A model generated the notes under the pieces. It saw nothing but the letters and a program-made list of their open reading frames with translations. It did not search any database and was not told the DNA's origin. Both the position numbers and the translations under genes were made by a program. A stretch of 64,000 bases of DNA from Clostridiales bacterium CCNA10 (GTDB taxonomy: Bacteria > Bacillota > Clostridia > Oscillospirales > Oscillospiraceae), in the NCBI GenBank assembly GCA_003573975.1, contig AP018533.1, positions 372,001-436,000 on the forward strand, written 5' to 3'. Each line of letters opens with the position of its first letter. Within the stretch, counting starts at the first letter, position 1. Shown here one piece after another: positions 54,580-63,834 of this stretch.

Positions 54580-55530
54580 TTACAGGCTGTTTCTGTGGAA
54601 AAAGTCCAGTGCGTTCTGATAGAGGATGCCGGAGGCCACCGGCTCAGGGATATTGCGGGAGAGCAGATACTCATAGATCCCGGCCGCCTTGGAAGGGGAG
54701 TCCAGGCACTCAGGGAGCTGGGCGCCGTCGAAGTCGGAGCCCAGGGCCAGGCACTTTTCAGCACCCAGAGTAAGGAAATGGTCCACATGGCGGTACAGGT
54801 CGTCCAGACTTTCCACATTCCGGTCCTCACGGAGGAAGGCCACGAAGTAGTTCAGGCCGATGAGGCACTCCCGGCGTACCATCTCCCGGATCATGTCGTC
54901 GGTGAGGTTGCGTTTGTGGGGGGCCACGGCGCGGGCGTTGGAGTGGGTGGCGGTAAAGGGCTTCTGAGCCACCTCCAGCAGGTCGGCGAAGCCGGCGTCG
55001 TTCAGGTGAGAGACGTCCGCCAGGATGTGATACTTCTCCAGCTCGGGGATCAGCTTTTTGCCGAAGTCGGTCAGGCCGTGCTCGCTGACATGGCCGGAGC
55101 CGATCTCGTTCTCACCGTTCCAGGTGAGGGTGATGGCCTTAACCCCGTCCTCCGCCAACAGGCGGACCCGGTCCAGATCTCCGGCCAGAGCGGAGCCGTT
55201 CTCCACGCTGAGGAAGGCGGCGGTCCGGTTGGACTGGAAGGCCTCCTCCATATCAGCGCAGGTGCGGCAGCGCTTCACCCGGTCGGAGAACTTGTCCATC
55301 TGGCGGATGAAGTTGTCCCGGTTGGCCTCGTAATAGCGGATGGCGTCCTCGCCCCGGCATTCATCGGGGATGAAAATGGCATAAAACTGGGCCCAGTGGA
55401 CCCCCTCGGGGATGCTGGACAGGGAGAGGACACGCTGGGGGTCGTCCAGGGTATCGGTGCCAAGGCCGCTGCTGTACTTGCAGTCGGTCAGAGTGTCACA
55501 GTGCAGATCGATCAGTGCGTAAGGTTTCAT
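54580..55530 (-). CDS. Membrane dipeptidase (peptidase M19)
   Basis: A 316-residue protein, start ATG 55530 (AGGA nine bases upstream; ATG 55539 is possible). Zinc ligands are DLHCDT near the N-terminus, a Glu in SVENG, and His residues in DVSHLND and THSNARAV, with SDFDG at the end. It hydrolyses dipeptides. No signal peptide, so cytosolic. It lies downstream of wall-peptide genes on the same strand. Confidence 0.92.
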   Translation of the reverse strand: MKPYALIDLHCDTLTDCKYSSGLGTDTLDDPQRVLSLSSIPEGVHWAQFYAIFIPDECRGEDAIRYYEANRDNFIRQMDKFSDRVKRCRTCADMEEAFQSNRTAAFLSVENGSALAGDLDRVRLLAEDGVKAITLTWNGENEIGSGHVSEHGLTDFGKKLIPELEKYHILADVSHLNDAGFADLLEVAQKPFTATHSNARAVAPHKRNLTDDMIREMVRRECLIGLNYFVAFLREDRNVESLDDLYRHVDHFLTLGAEKCLALGSDFDGAQLPECLDSPSKAAGIYEYLLSRNIPEPVASGILYQNALDFFHRNSL

Positions 55531-55625
55531 AGCTGTCATTCCTGCCTTCTAAATTAAGGTTGAGGCCGGTTGGCTCTCTCGGCAGGGCAGACGCCGCGCC
55601 GGGGAAGATCGGCCGTTGGGTGGAG

Positions 55626-55652
55626 CCCCCGGACCCCAGCGGGTCCGGGGGC
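55626..55652 (-). terminator. GC-rich hairpin after the SLH protein gene
   Basis: CCCCCGGACC-CCAGC-GGGTCCGGGGG; no T-tract, so termination is uncertain. Confidence 0.45.
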
Positions 55653-55674
55653 GGGACGTGAGAAGAAGCGCGCG

Positions 55675-58600
55675 TTACTTCTGGAACATCTGGGTGAAGA
55701 TCACGGCGCACTCCGCGCGGGTGGCGGAGCCGGCGGGCGCCAGGGTGGAGGCGCTTCGGCCGGAGATCAGGCCGCTGCCCACAGCCCAGCTCATGGCGTC
55801 TTTGGCCCAGACGGAGACGGCGGCGGAGTCGGCATAACCGGACAGGTCGGCGGTCTTGGACACATTCATGCCCTTCTTCTGGGCGTAGCTGTGGAGAATT
55901 ACGGCCAGCTGCTCACGGGTGACAGGGGCGTTGGGATCCATGCGGCCGTCGGGGTAACCGGCGATCACGCCCTGGCCCTTGGCCCACTGCATGGCATTGT
56001 GGAACCAGGCATTTGCAGGCACGTCAGAGATGGCAGCCGCGCCGGAGACGGTGGGCTTGCCCTCACGGGCGTACAGGATCTGGGCGACCATGGCGCGGGT
56101 GACGGTGCCCTTGGGATCGAAGCGGTCGGCGGAGACACCGGCCATCAGGCCCATGTCCACGGCGTCCTGCACCGCGTCATAGAACCAGTCGTTCTTGGAG
56201 ACGTCGGAGAAGCCGGGCTGCTCCGCAGCGCCCTCCAGGGCAAAGGTGGCGCGGATGGTCTGGTCGCTGGTGACATTCTTAAAGGTGTAGGAGTCCACAG
56301 CGCCCACGCTCTTGCCGTTGACGGTCACGTCAGCGATGGCGTAGCCCTTGTCAGCGGTGATGGTGTAGGTCTTGGAATCGTTCTTCTCCACACGGACGGT
56401 GCCCTTGGGGCTGATGGAGCCGCCCTTTCCGGCAGAGGCGCGGATGGCATAGGTGGGATCGGAGTGATCGCTGCCGCCGCTGGAGCTGCCGGTGTTCTCA
56501 TGGAACAGATCAGCCAGGATCTCGGCAGGAGTCATATCGGCATAGCCATCAGGATCGGAGATCACGCCATTCTTCAGGTTCCAGCTGAACTTACCAGCAT
56601 AGTCACCATAAACCTTGGTATAGCTGTCAAAGGTCAAACACAGGACCTGGTCACCGTAGCGCTCGCTCCACTGGGGGAAGTACTTGTTCATGTACTGGTT
56701 GGCCAGCTTATAGGCCTCGCAGTTCTTGTTAGGACCGATGGCGCTGATCTGCACACCGGCACCGTTGGTGGTGTTGGGGGTGGAGTGCATAAATACGATG
56801 GAGCCATCCTTGCAGGTGCCAAGGGAGATCCACACATGGCCGTTCATGGAGAAGATGTCGCCAGGCTTGAACTCATGGCCCTCATAGATGCGGCGGCCAT
56901 CGCCGTCCTCATCGACCCAAGGCTTGCCGGTGGTTTCATCCATCAGCACATCGCCCATATCCATGGTGCCCCAGCCCTCATTGGAAGCGAAGACACCAGC
57001 CTGCTTGGTAGCGGACATCACGTAACCCTTGTTGTCGGCCACGGTGCTGTTCTCGGTGTTCATCAGGTTGTAGACAGACCAGCCAACATAGCCGGAGCAG
57101 TCAATACCAGCGTAATAATACTGGTTCCATGCGTTGTGGGGATAGTAACTCTCAGCGGGATTGGGGTTCTTATAGTGGTAGGTCTTGTCCTGGCTCTGGA
57201 AGAAGTCGATCCAGCTCTGAGACAGGCCGATGGTCATGGACTGGTTGGAGGAGTTCACATCCTGCCAATCCCAGGTGCCGCCATAGACGTACAGGGCAGT
57301 GCCCACAGGCTCCATAGCGGTAGCCAGGAAGTTCTTCAGGGTCTTCTTGCCGGGGGTGCCAGACACAGGAGCCTTGTACTCTTCAGCGACAAAGGCTTTG
57401 TAGACGGTCTCGGCCTGATCGCCATTGACCATGACCTTGACGGTGTCGCCCACGGCAACCGTAGCAGCCTTGACGGAGGAACCGCCGGCCTTGGAGGTAA
57501 TCTCGTAGGTCTTGGAATCTGCGGTGTTCAGGGTCTTGCCGTTCACGGTGATGGTGTCATTGCCGATGGCGGTGACCTCACCCATGACCACATTGCTGTG
57601 GCCCTTGTCCTTCAGCTCAACGTCAATGACCTGAGCCTCGTCCTTCACGGTGATGTCGTAGATATAGCCCTCCTGGAGCTGGTTCTGGATCTCGAACTTG
57701 CCGCCGTCAGCGGGAATGGTGTAAGTCTTGATGTCGCCATCGATGAAGAAACGGTGCTTGAAAGATTCCTTCTCATTCTTGGTTACAGTACCATAATTCT
57801 CAACGCCCAGATAGACGGCTTCCATGGTCTGCTGGGGGATTGTGATACCCTCGAACAGGTCGGCCAGGATCTCGTCAGCTTTCTTATTGGCATAGCCATC
57901 AGGGTCAGCGAGAGTGTTCTTCAGATCCCAGCTGAACTTGCCGGCATCTTTGCCGCTGTACTTAGTGTAGCTGTCAAAACTCTTATAGACCTTGTGATAG
58001 CGCTCCCACCACTGGGGATAGTACTGGCTCATGTACTTCTCGGCCAGCTTTACAGCCTGGCAATTCTCGGAATCGCCCACGCCGTTGATCTGGACGCCGC
58101 CGCCGCCCTGACCGTTGATGCTGTCAGAGGGGGTGGAGTGGAGGATGACCAGAGAGCCATCGTCACACTTGCCCAGGCAGATCCAGACGTGGCCGTTCAT
58201 GGAGAAGATATCGCCGGTCTTGAAGTCCTCGGGCTTGAAGGGGGCTTTCTGTTCCCAGGTGCCCCAGCCCTGAGTCTGAGCAAAGTTCTTGGCCTGCTTA
58301 GTGGCGGACATTACATAGCCATTACTGTCAGCCACGGTGCTGTTCTCGGTGTTCATCACATTGTAGACAGACCAGCCTACAAAGGCGGAGCAGTCAATGC
58401 CGGCATAGTAGTACTGGTTCCACTGCTCATGGGGATAGTAGCTCTCGCTGTGATCAGCATTGTACTTGTAGGTGTAATTAGCGTCCTGGCTCTGGAAGAA
58501 GTCGATCCAGCTCTGGGACAGGCCGATGGTCATGGACTGGTTAGAGGAGTTCACGTCCTGCCAGTCCCAGGAGCCGCCGTAGACATACAGAGAGGTGCCA

Positions 58601-60525
58601 ACGGGGGTCAGAGCAGTGGACAGGAAGTTCTTCAGGGTCTTCTCGCCGGGGGTGCCGGACACAGGAGCCTTGTACTCCTCGGCAACAAAGGCCTTGTAGA
58701 CAGTCTTGGCCTGATCGCCATTGACCATAACTTTAACGGAGTCGCCTACCTTGACAGAGGCAGCCTTCACAGAGGAGCCGCCGGCCTTGGAGGTGATCTC
58801 ATAGGTCTTGGAATCTGCGGTGTTCAGAGTCTTGCCGTCCACAGTGATGGTGTCCTTGCCGATGGCAGTGACCTCGCCCATGACTACATTGGCATGGCCC
58901 TTATCCTTCAGCTCAACATCGGTGACCTCGTTGGCGGTCACATCAATGTCATAGACATAGCCTTCCATCAGCTGGTTCTGGAGGCTGTATGTGGCATCAG
59001 CGTCCACAGTGAAGGTGCGGACGTCGCCGTCTACGAAGAACTGGTGCTGGAAGGTGGGCTTGTGGTCCCAGTTGGTATTCCGGTCACCGTAGCCCTTGAC
59101 GCCCAGATATACGGCCTCACCGTGATAGGTGTCAAACAGGTCGGCCAGGATCTCGTCAGCGCTCATATTGGCATAGCCATCAGGGTCAGCGAGAGTGTTC
59201 TTCAGATCCCAGCTGAACTTGCCGGCATCTTTGCCGCTGTACTTAGTGTAGCTGTCAAAACTCTTATAGACCTTGTGATAGCGCTCCCACCACTGGGGAT
59301 AGTACTGGCTCATGTACTTCTCGGCCAGCTTTACAGCCTGGCAGTTCTCGGAATCGCCCACGCCGTTGATCTGGACGCCGCCGCCGCCCTGGCCGTTGAT
59401 GCTGTCAGAGGGGGTGGAGTGGAGGATGACCAGAGAGCCGTCTTCACACTTGCCCAGGCAGATCCAGACGTGGCCGTTCATGGAGAAGATGTCGCCGGTC
59501 TGGAAGTGATCAGGTTTAAAGGGCTTCTCCTGGCTCCAGGTGCCCCACTTCTGAACCTCGGCAAAGTTCTTGGCCTGCTTGGTGGCGGACATGACATAGC
59601 CAGTGTTGTCAGCCACAGTACTGTCCTCGGTGTTCATCACATTGTAGACAGACCAGCCGACAAAGGCGGAGCAGTCAATACCAGCGTAGTAATACTGGTT
59701 CCATGCGTTGTGAGGATAGTAGCTCTCGCTGGGGTTGGCGCTGTTCTTATAGGTGTAGTTGGCGTCCTGGCTCTGGAAGAAGTCGATCCAGCTCTGGGAC
59801 AGGCCGATGGTCATGGCCTGGTTGGAGGAGTTCACATCCTGCCAGTCCCAGGTGCCGCCGTAGACGTACAGGGCGGTGCCCACGGGCTCCATGGCGGTGG
59901 CTAGGAAGTTCTTCAGGGTCAGCTTGCCGGGCACGCCGCTGACAGGGGCGGTGTAGTCCTCGGCAATAAACATCCGGAACAGCTTGGTTACATGGTCATC
60001 AGAGTCTACTACGATGCGGACGGTCTCATCCTGCTTGAGCTCATTAAACTTGATGTCCTGAACAGTGGCCCCGCCGGCCTTGGAGGTGATGTCATAGAGC
60101 TCGGCATCCTTGTTGATCGTAAAGGACTCATTGTCCACCTTGATCCGCCAGTCGCCGTCATCATCGGTCCACACTTTGGTCAGGACACCGGCCACATCGC
60201 CCTCTTCCATCTCGGCACCGGTGGCTGTATAGCCGCTGATGGTGATATCGTAGATGTAGCCCTCCTGGAGCTTGTTCTGGAGTTCGAACTTGCCGCCGTC
60301 GGCGGGAATGGTAAAGGTCTCTTCATGGCCATCCACAAAGAAACGGTGCTCAAAAGATTCCTTCTCATCCTTGGTGACCCTGCCATAGTCCTTCACTCCC
60401 AGGTAGACAGCATCGTCGCCGATGGCTGCCCGGGGGGCATTCCCTGATTCTGCTGCAAACGCTGGCACTGCCAGGGACGACAGCATGGACGCGGAGAGAA
60501 GCAGGGCGCAAAGCTTCTTCTTCAT
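55675..60525 (-). CDS. S-layer-anchored protein with three NlpC/P60-like domains
   Basis: A 1,616-residue secreted protein from ATG 60525; signal peptide to PAFAAES. Three ~430-residue repeats each hold a lead-in beta region (AVYLGV) and a cysteine-peptidase-like domain with Cys in AGIDCSAFVGW (third copy DCSGYVGW) and His in MNGHVWI. Then comes a ~70-residue beta-repeat domain (SAGKGGSISPKG) and three SLH domains (GFSDVSKNDWFYDA; AISDVPANAWFHNA; SGYADSAAVSVWAKDA). The Cys/His layout fits NlpC/P60 wall hydrolases, but family membership is inferred. It starts 34 bp after the transglutaminase-like gene, so probably one transcript. Confidence 0.82.
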   Translation of the reverse strand: MKKKLCALLLSASMLSSLAVPAFAAESGNAPRAAIGDDAVYLGVKDYGRVTKDEKESFEHRFFVDGHEETFTIPADGGKFELQNKLQEGYIYDITISGYTATGAEMEEGDVAGVLTKVWTDDDGDWRIKVDNESFTINKDAELYDITSKAGGATVQDIKFNELKQDETVRIVVDSDDHVTKLFRMFIAEDYTAPVSGVPGKLTLKNFLATAMEPVGTALYVYGGTWDWQDVNSSNQAMTIGLSQSWIDFFQSQDANYTYKNSANPSESYYPHNAWNQYYYAGIDCSAFVGWSVYNVMNTEDSTVADNTGYVMSATKQAKNFAEVQKWGTWSQEKPFKPDHFQTGDIFSMNGHVWICLGKCEDGSLVILHSTPSDSINGQGGGGVQINGVGDSENCQAVKLAEKYMSQYYPQWWERYHKVYKSFDSYTKYSGKDAGKFSWDLKNTLADPDGYANMSADEILADLFDTYHGEAVYLGVKGYGDRNTNWDHKPTFQHQFFVDGDVRTFTVDADATYSLQNQLMEGYVYDIDVTANEVTDVELKDKGHANVVMGEVTAIGKDTITVDGKTLNTADSKTYEITSKAGGSSVKAASVKVGDSVKVMVNGDQAKTVYKAFVAEEYKAPVSGTPGEKTLKNFLSTALTPVGTSLYVYGGSWDWQDVNSSNQSMTIGLSQSWIDFFQSQDANYTYKYNADHSESYYPHEQWNQYYYAGIDCSAFVGWSVYNVMNTENSTVADSNGYVMSATKQAKNFAQTQGWGTWEQKAPFKPEDFKTGDIFSMNGHVWICLGKCDDGSLVILHSTPSDSINGQGGGGVQINGVGDSENCQAVKLAEKYMSQYYPQWWERYHKVYKSFDSYTKYSGKDAGKFSWDLKNTLADPDGYANKKADEILADLFEGITIPQQTMEAVYLGVENYGTVTKNEKESFKHRFFIDGDIKTYTIPADGGKFEIQNQLQEGYIYDITVKDEAQVIDVELKDKGHSNVVMGEVTAIGNDTITVNGKTLNTADSKTYEITSKAGGSSVKAATVAVGDTVKVMVNGDQAETVYKAFVAEEYKAPVSGTPGKKTLKNFLATAMEPVGTALYVYGGTWDWQDVNSSNQSMTIGLSQSWIDFFQSQDKTYHYKNPNPAESYYPHNAWNQYYYAGIDCSGYVGWSVYNLMNTENSTVADNKGYVMSATKQAGVFASNEGWGTMDMGDVLMDETTGKPWVDEDGDGRRIYEGHEFKPGDIFSMNGHVWISLGTCKDGSIVFMHSTPNTTNGAGVQISAIGPNKNCEAYKLANQYMNKYFPQWSERYGDQVLCLTFDSYTKVYGDYAGKFSWNLKNGVISDPDGYADMTPAEILADLFHENTGSSSGGSDHSDPTYAIRASAGKGGSISPKGTVRVEKNDSKTYTITADKGYAIADVTVNGKSVGAVDSYTFKNVTSDQTIRATFALEGAAEQPGFSDVSKNDWFYDAVQDAVDMGLMAGVSADRFDPKGTVTRAMVAQILYAREGKPTVSGAAAISDVPANAWFHNAMQWAKGQGVIAGYPDGRMDPNAPVTREQLAVILHSYAQKKGMNVSKTADLSGYADSAAVSVWAKDAMSWAVGSGLISGRSASTLAPAGSATRAECAVIFTQMFQK
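56510..60410 (-). repeat. Three ~1.3-kb tandem repeats inside the SLH protein gene
   Basis: Units begin near 60410, 59130 and 57820 (minus sense). Units 1 and 2 share very long identical stretches, for example around 59180-59400 and 57900-58150. Unit 3 is more diverged in its second half (extra DVLMDETTGKPWVDEDGD region). Such repeats allow unit gain or loss by recombination. Confidence 0.85.
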
Positions 60526-60558
60526 TCGTTGCACATTCCTTTCCTGATTGTTATGAGT

Positions 60559-61950
60559 TTAGAGCTCTGTATATTCCAGGACCTCCTTGGTCCTTAGGAA
60601 TTCTTCATAGCGCAGGCCGCGGTCCTCGGTCTCCATCTCGCCCACCTGGTTGTCGTACGGGTCGGCGCGCCAGTGATCCTTGGGGACATCAAAGTCGCCC
60701 TGGAACTGGGTGTTGGCCACCATGCGGAAGGTGTCCAGGTTTCCGAAGTAGTGGAGACGGCGCTCTTCGTTGTTCTCCCGGACCGCACCGACTCCGAAGG
60801 AAGGATCCGCGTAAAGCCAACCATAGGGTGCGGCATAGAACTGGGCCCAGTCATGGGCACCGCAGAAGCCGGGCTCTACCTTCCAACCGCTCTGCCACCG
60901 GGCGGGAACACCAGCACAGCGGCACAGCGTGATGAACAGCAGGGCGAATACGCCGCAGTCGCCGGTGCGGCTCCGCGCGCAGTTCTCCGCAATGTTTTCC
61001 AGGCTGAAATAGGCCGGCATGAAGTTGTAAGAGGCGTTTTTGGTGATGAAGTCATAGATCCGGCGGGCCTTCTCCAGGTTGGAGTCTGCGCCCTGAGTCA
61101 GAACCCGGGCCAGTTCCCGGAGATACGGAGTGAAGAGGATGTGGGGGGCCTCCTCACCCAGCCAGCGCTGGGCATCCTCGGGAAGTTCGGGGGCGCCAGG
61201 GGCGGTTTCCGGCCGGGTCAGATCGTGGTAGTGCAGGGTCTGAGTGAAGGAGAACTCTACCTCAAAGGGGTGGTTCTCTTCCATCACTTCCTCCCAGAAG
61301 ATGACCCGCTGAGGAGCGTCCTCGGGAGAGATATGAGTGGGCTCGGGAGAGACCCGCTCGATACGGATGTCGCTCTGGGCATCACACGCACAGGGCAGAG
61401 GCAAATAGGCCCGTACCCGGCGGCCCGGCTCAAAGCACTCATCCTTCATCTGGACAGTAGCCCGGCAGCGCACACGGCTGGCGGCAGTTCCCTCTGTGCG
61501 GAGTTGATTTGCAACCCGGTCCAGACGGCCTTCGGGATCTTGCCCGTCCGCTCCGGCGGTCCTGACGCCCGCCCGGGCGGCAAAGGCCGCGTTGGTCTTG
61601 CAAAGCGTTTCAAAGAAACGGTCGAAGTAGTGGGGGACGCCGTGGTCATAGATCCAGTCGATCTTCCACTGGTCCTCCAGGGCGTCGAACTCCGCCTCGG
61701 TGAAGTCGGGAATGTGCTCCCGCACCAGGGCCAGGGCCTCCTCCTTGGGATAGGGGTAGTCCAGAGGCAGACGGAGGATGAGTTCACGCTGAACGGTCAG
61801 GCAGCGCTTGAGTGCCTCAGGAGTAGTGGGGGAAGCCAGGTGGCGGTCAATGGCGGCCACAGCTCCCTCAAAGTCTCCGTGGAGTTTCCGACGAAGTACA
61901 TCGTTGGGCAGTCCGATGTGGAGATAACGGAAATTTTCGTTGATGTTCAT
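60559..61950 (-). CDS. Transglutaminase-like superfamily protein
   Basis: A 463-residue cytosolic-looking protein; ATG 61950 follows AAAGGAG. The C-terminal half has the papain-like triad: Cys in RTGDCGVFALLF, His in GAHDWAQFY and Asp in YADPSFG. The N-terminal half is helical with no known domain. Transglutaminase-like proteases of this type cleave peptides. It sits between the DUF819 transporter-like gene and the SLH hydrolase. Confidence 0.85.
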   Translation of the reverse strand: MNINENFRYLHIGLPNDVLRRKLHGDFEGAVAAIDRHLASPTTPEALKRCLTVQRELILRLPLDYPYPKEEALALVREHIPDFTEAEFDALEDQWKIDWIYDHGVPHYFDRFFETLCKTNAAFAARAGVRTAGADGQDPEGRLDRVANQLRTEGTAASRVRCRATVQMKDECFEPGRRVRAYLPLPCACDAQSDIRIERVSPEPTHISPEDAPQRVIFWEEVMEENHPFEVEFSFTQTLHYHDLTRPETAPGAPELPEDAQRWLGEEAPHILFTPYLRELARVLTQGADSNLEKARRIYDFITKNASYNFMPAYFSLENIAENCARSRTGDCGVFALLFITLCRCAGVPARWQSGWKVEPGFCGAHDWAQFYAAPYGWLYADPSFGVGAVRENNEERRLHYFGNLDTFRMVANTQFQGDFDVPKDHWRADPYDNQVGEMETEDRGLRYEEFLRTKEVLEYTEL

Positions 61951-61994
61951 GGTTCTCCTTTCCATTTTTGCCAGTGCTTAGATGAAAAAGGGTA

Positions 61995-62029
61995 AAAAGG
62001 TGCGCCGGACCTCCGGGGCCCGGCGCACC
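61995..62029 (-). terminator. Terminator of the DUF819 gene
   Basis: GGTGCGCCGG and CCGGCGCACC with a 10-nt loop, then TTTTTA in minus sense; the downstream genes may depend on read-through or a promoter not seen. Confidence 0.75.
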
Positions 62030-62038
62030 GGTGTCGCA

Positions 62039-63232
62039 TCAGACGAACATATGAAGGATGGCGCCCATACCCAAACCGAGTAGGTTGCCGATGGCCGCGC
62101 CCAGCACGCCCATCAGAACGCCGATGCCGGCGAAGGACGCGTCATAAGCGGTAGCCACAATGGGGGCCGATGCACTGCCGCCGATGTTAGCCAGGGAGGC
62201 AGTGGAGACCATGCACAGATCCCAGTGGAAGATCTTGGACAGGATGAACATGACAACCACGTGCAGCACCAGAACCAGCATGCCGTAAACGACCCACATG
62301 GGGGCGGACAGCAGATCGGTGACGGAGGCGGTGGAGGCCAGCAGGGAGACAACAGCGTACAGATAGATGTTGGACATCTCCTCCACGGCGGGCAGCTTGC
62401 CCAGAGGAGTCATGGCGCAGATCAGGCCCAGTACAGTGACAAACACGGTGGTGCAGGTGCCCTTGTCGAACATATCCAGACCCACGTTGGCCAGACCAGC
62501 GTTCATGGCGGCGCCCACAGACTGGGAGATAGCGGAGACCAGCAGGGACAGACCGATCAGGAAGATCCAGTCGCCGGAGGTAGCCTTGCGGGCCTTATCC
62601 TTCTCCACCTCAGCGTTGGCGGCGGCGGCGATGGCGTCCAGGCCGGAGGTATTGGCCTTGGTGGCCTTGTTCCACTTGTTGGCATAGCGGACGGCCAGCA
62701 GCAGCAGGGCGATCCACACGGAGTAGCACACGGTGTCCAGAGCCAGGGCGCAGCTGTAAGCGCCGCTGTCCACGGGCAGGGCATCCTGCATAGCGGCCAT
62801 GTTGGCGGAGCCGCCGACCCAGGAGGCGTACAGAGCGGCCACGGCGGCCCAGGTCTTCTCACCGCCGCCCAGGGGGCCCATAAAGACAGGATAGAACACC
62901 AGGAAGCCAAGGCCAAGGGTTAGGGAGCAGCCCAGGAAGATGGCAATCATCCGGCCGCCCAGCTTGGCCAGCTTGCGGAAGTCGCACCGCAGCAGCATGA
63001 CGAAAATCATGGCGTACAGCAGGTTGTTCTTCAAGGCGGAGTAGACCGCGGAGCAGGCGTCCGAGGCGTACAGGCCCATGGTGCAGAAGATCATGTTCAG
63101 CACATAGATCCACACCAGGGGGGGGACCACATTAAAGACCTTCCACTTAGTGTACTTCTCCAGAGCCAGCAGACCGCCGGCCAGGAACATCAGAAATGCG
63201 ATGTAAGTAAAGCCGTTTGTGATGGTAAACAT
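62039..63232 (-). CDS. DUF819 family membrane protein
   Basis: A 397-residue protein with ~11 membrane helices. Motifs GGSANMAAMQDAL and ANIGGSASAPIVATAYDAS face each other in the two halves, as in DUF819 (YjcL-like) proteins, which resemble sodium-coupled carboxylate transporters. The neighbouring dipeptidase, wall hydrolase and protease suggest a peptide or muropeptide-derived substrate (inference). AGGGAGGAAAC precedes the ATG. Confidence 0.85.
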   Translation of the reverse strand: MFTITNGFTYIAFLMFLAGGLLALEKYTKWKVFNVVPPLVWIYVLNMIFCTMGLYASDACSAVYSALKNNLLYAMIFVMLLRCDFRKLAKLGGRMIAIFLGCSLTLGLGFLVFYPVFMGPLGGGEKTWAAVAALYASWVGGSANMAAMQDALPVDSGAYSCALALDTVCYSVWIALLLLAVRYANKWNKATKANTSGLDAIAAAANAEVEKDKARKATSGDWIFLIGLSLLVSAISQSVGAAMNAGLANVGLDMFDKGTCTTVFVTVLGLICAMTPLGKLPAVEEMSNIYLYAVVSLLASTASVTDLLSAPMWVVYGMLVLVLHVVVMFILSKIFHWDLCMVSTASLANIGGSASAPIVATAYDASFAGIGVLMGVLGAAIGNLLGLGMGAILHMFV

Positions 63233-63389
63233 AGTTTTGTTTCCTCCCTATTTCTAGTGATTGGGGATCTGTCTCCCAGCACACGACCCGGGGGACAGTG
63301 GGAAGCGGAGCTTCCCAGTTTTGACACACCTCTCTCTCCTTGAACTTGGGGCGCTGCGCTCTGTCCTCCTTCCAGTTGGTTTTGCATAC

Positions 63390-63443
63390 AAAAAAACCAG
63401 CAAAAACAAGAAGCACGTAAAGACGTACCCTTATTTTGGCTGG
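63390..63443 (-). terminator. Terminator-like structure in the DUF819 leader
   Basis: In minus sense CCAGCCAAAATAAG pairs imperfectly with CTTGTTTTTGCTGG around an inner GTACGT/ACGTGC hairpin, followed by seven T. It lies ~160 nt before the start codon and after the promoter, so it could be an attenuator. Confidence 0.5.
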
Positions 63444-63514
63444 ATTTTATCTGTGGTGACGGGACGGAAAGGACCCCTCAGACAGCTAAAGCAGCAATTC
63501 ACTTGATAATAGAT

Positions 63515-63542
63515 ATTATAGCAATTTCAACGAAAAAGTCAA
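63515..63542 (-). promoter_or_regulatory. Promoter of the DUF819 gene
   Basis: Minus strand TTGACT, 16 bp, TATAAT. The leader of ~275 nt is unusually long; no other gene lies in 63233-63735. Confidence 0.7.
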
Positions 63543-63735
63543 GTGACTTTTGCGCTTGGATGTGGAAAAAGATAATTGGTGATGAAAAACCCCCTTCTAT
63601 ATGGGGATTTAGGCCCTGTCATAATGAAAAAAGTGTGGTGGACAAGCCGACGGGAACCGACAGGAAGTGTGTGGAGGTGGTTTGGACTGTCAATTTGCAC
63701 AAACGATTGATAAGATGAATATTCTTTCATTCTGC

Positions 63736-63765
63736 TTGACGGGTGGACGGACCGCACCGTATAAT
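63736..63765 (+). promoter_or_regulatory. Promoter of the terminal lipoprotein gene
   Basis: TTGACG, 18 bp, TATAAT, ~70 bp before the start. Confidence 0.75.
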
Positions 63766-63834
63766 GGAGCCCACAGAAATGGAGCGGAGCGGCCCAGCCG
63801 TGCGCTCCGAAGCAGAAGGAGGGAGGAGCAGGAT

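Noticed and set aside
55570..59904. Plus-strand open frame of 1,444 codons opposite the SLH protein gene
   Set aside because: It mirrors the repeats of the real minus-strand gene, has no start signal, and the opposite strand has signal peptide, catalytic motifs and SLH domains.
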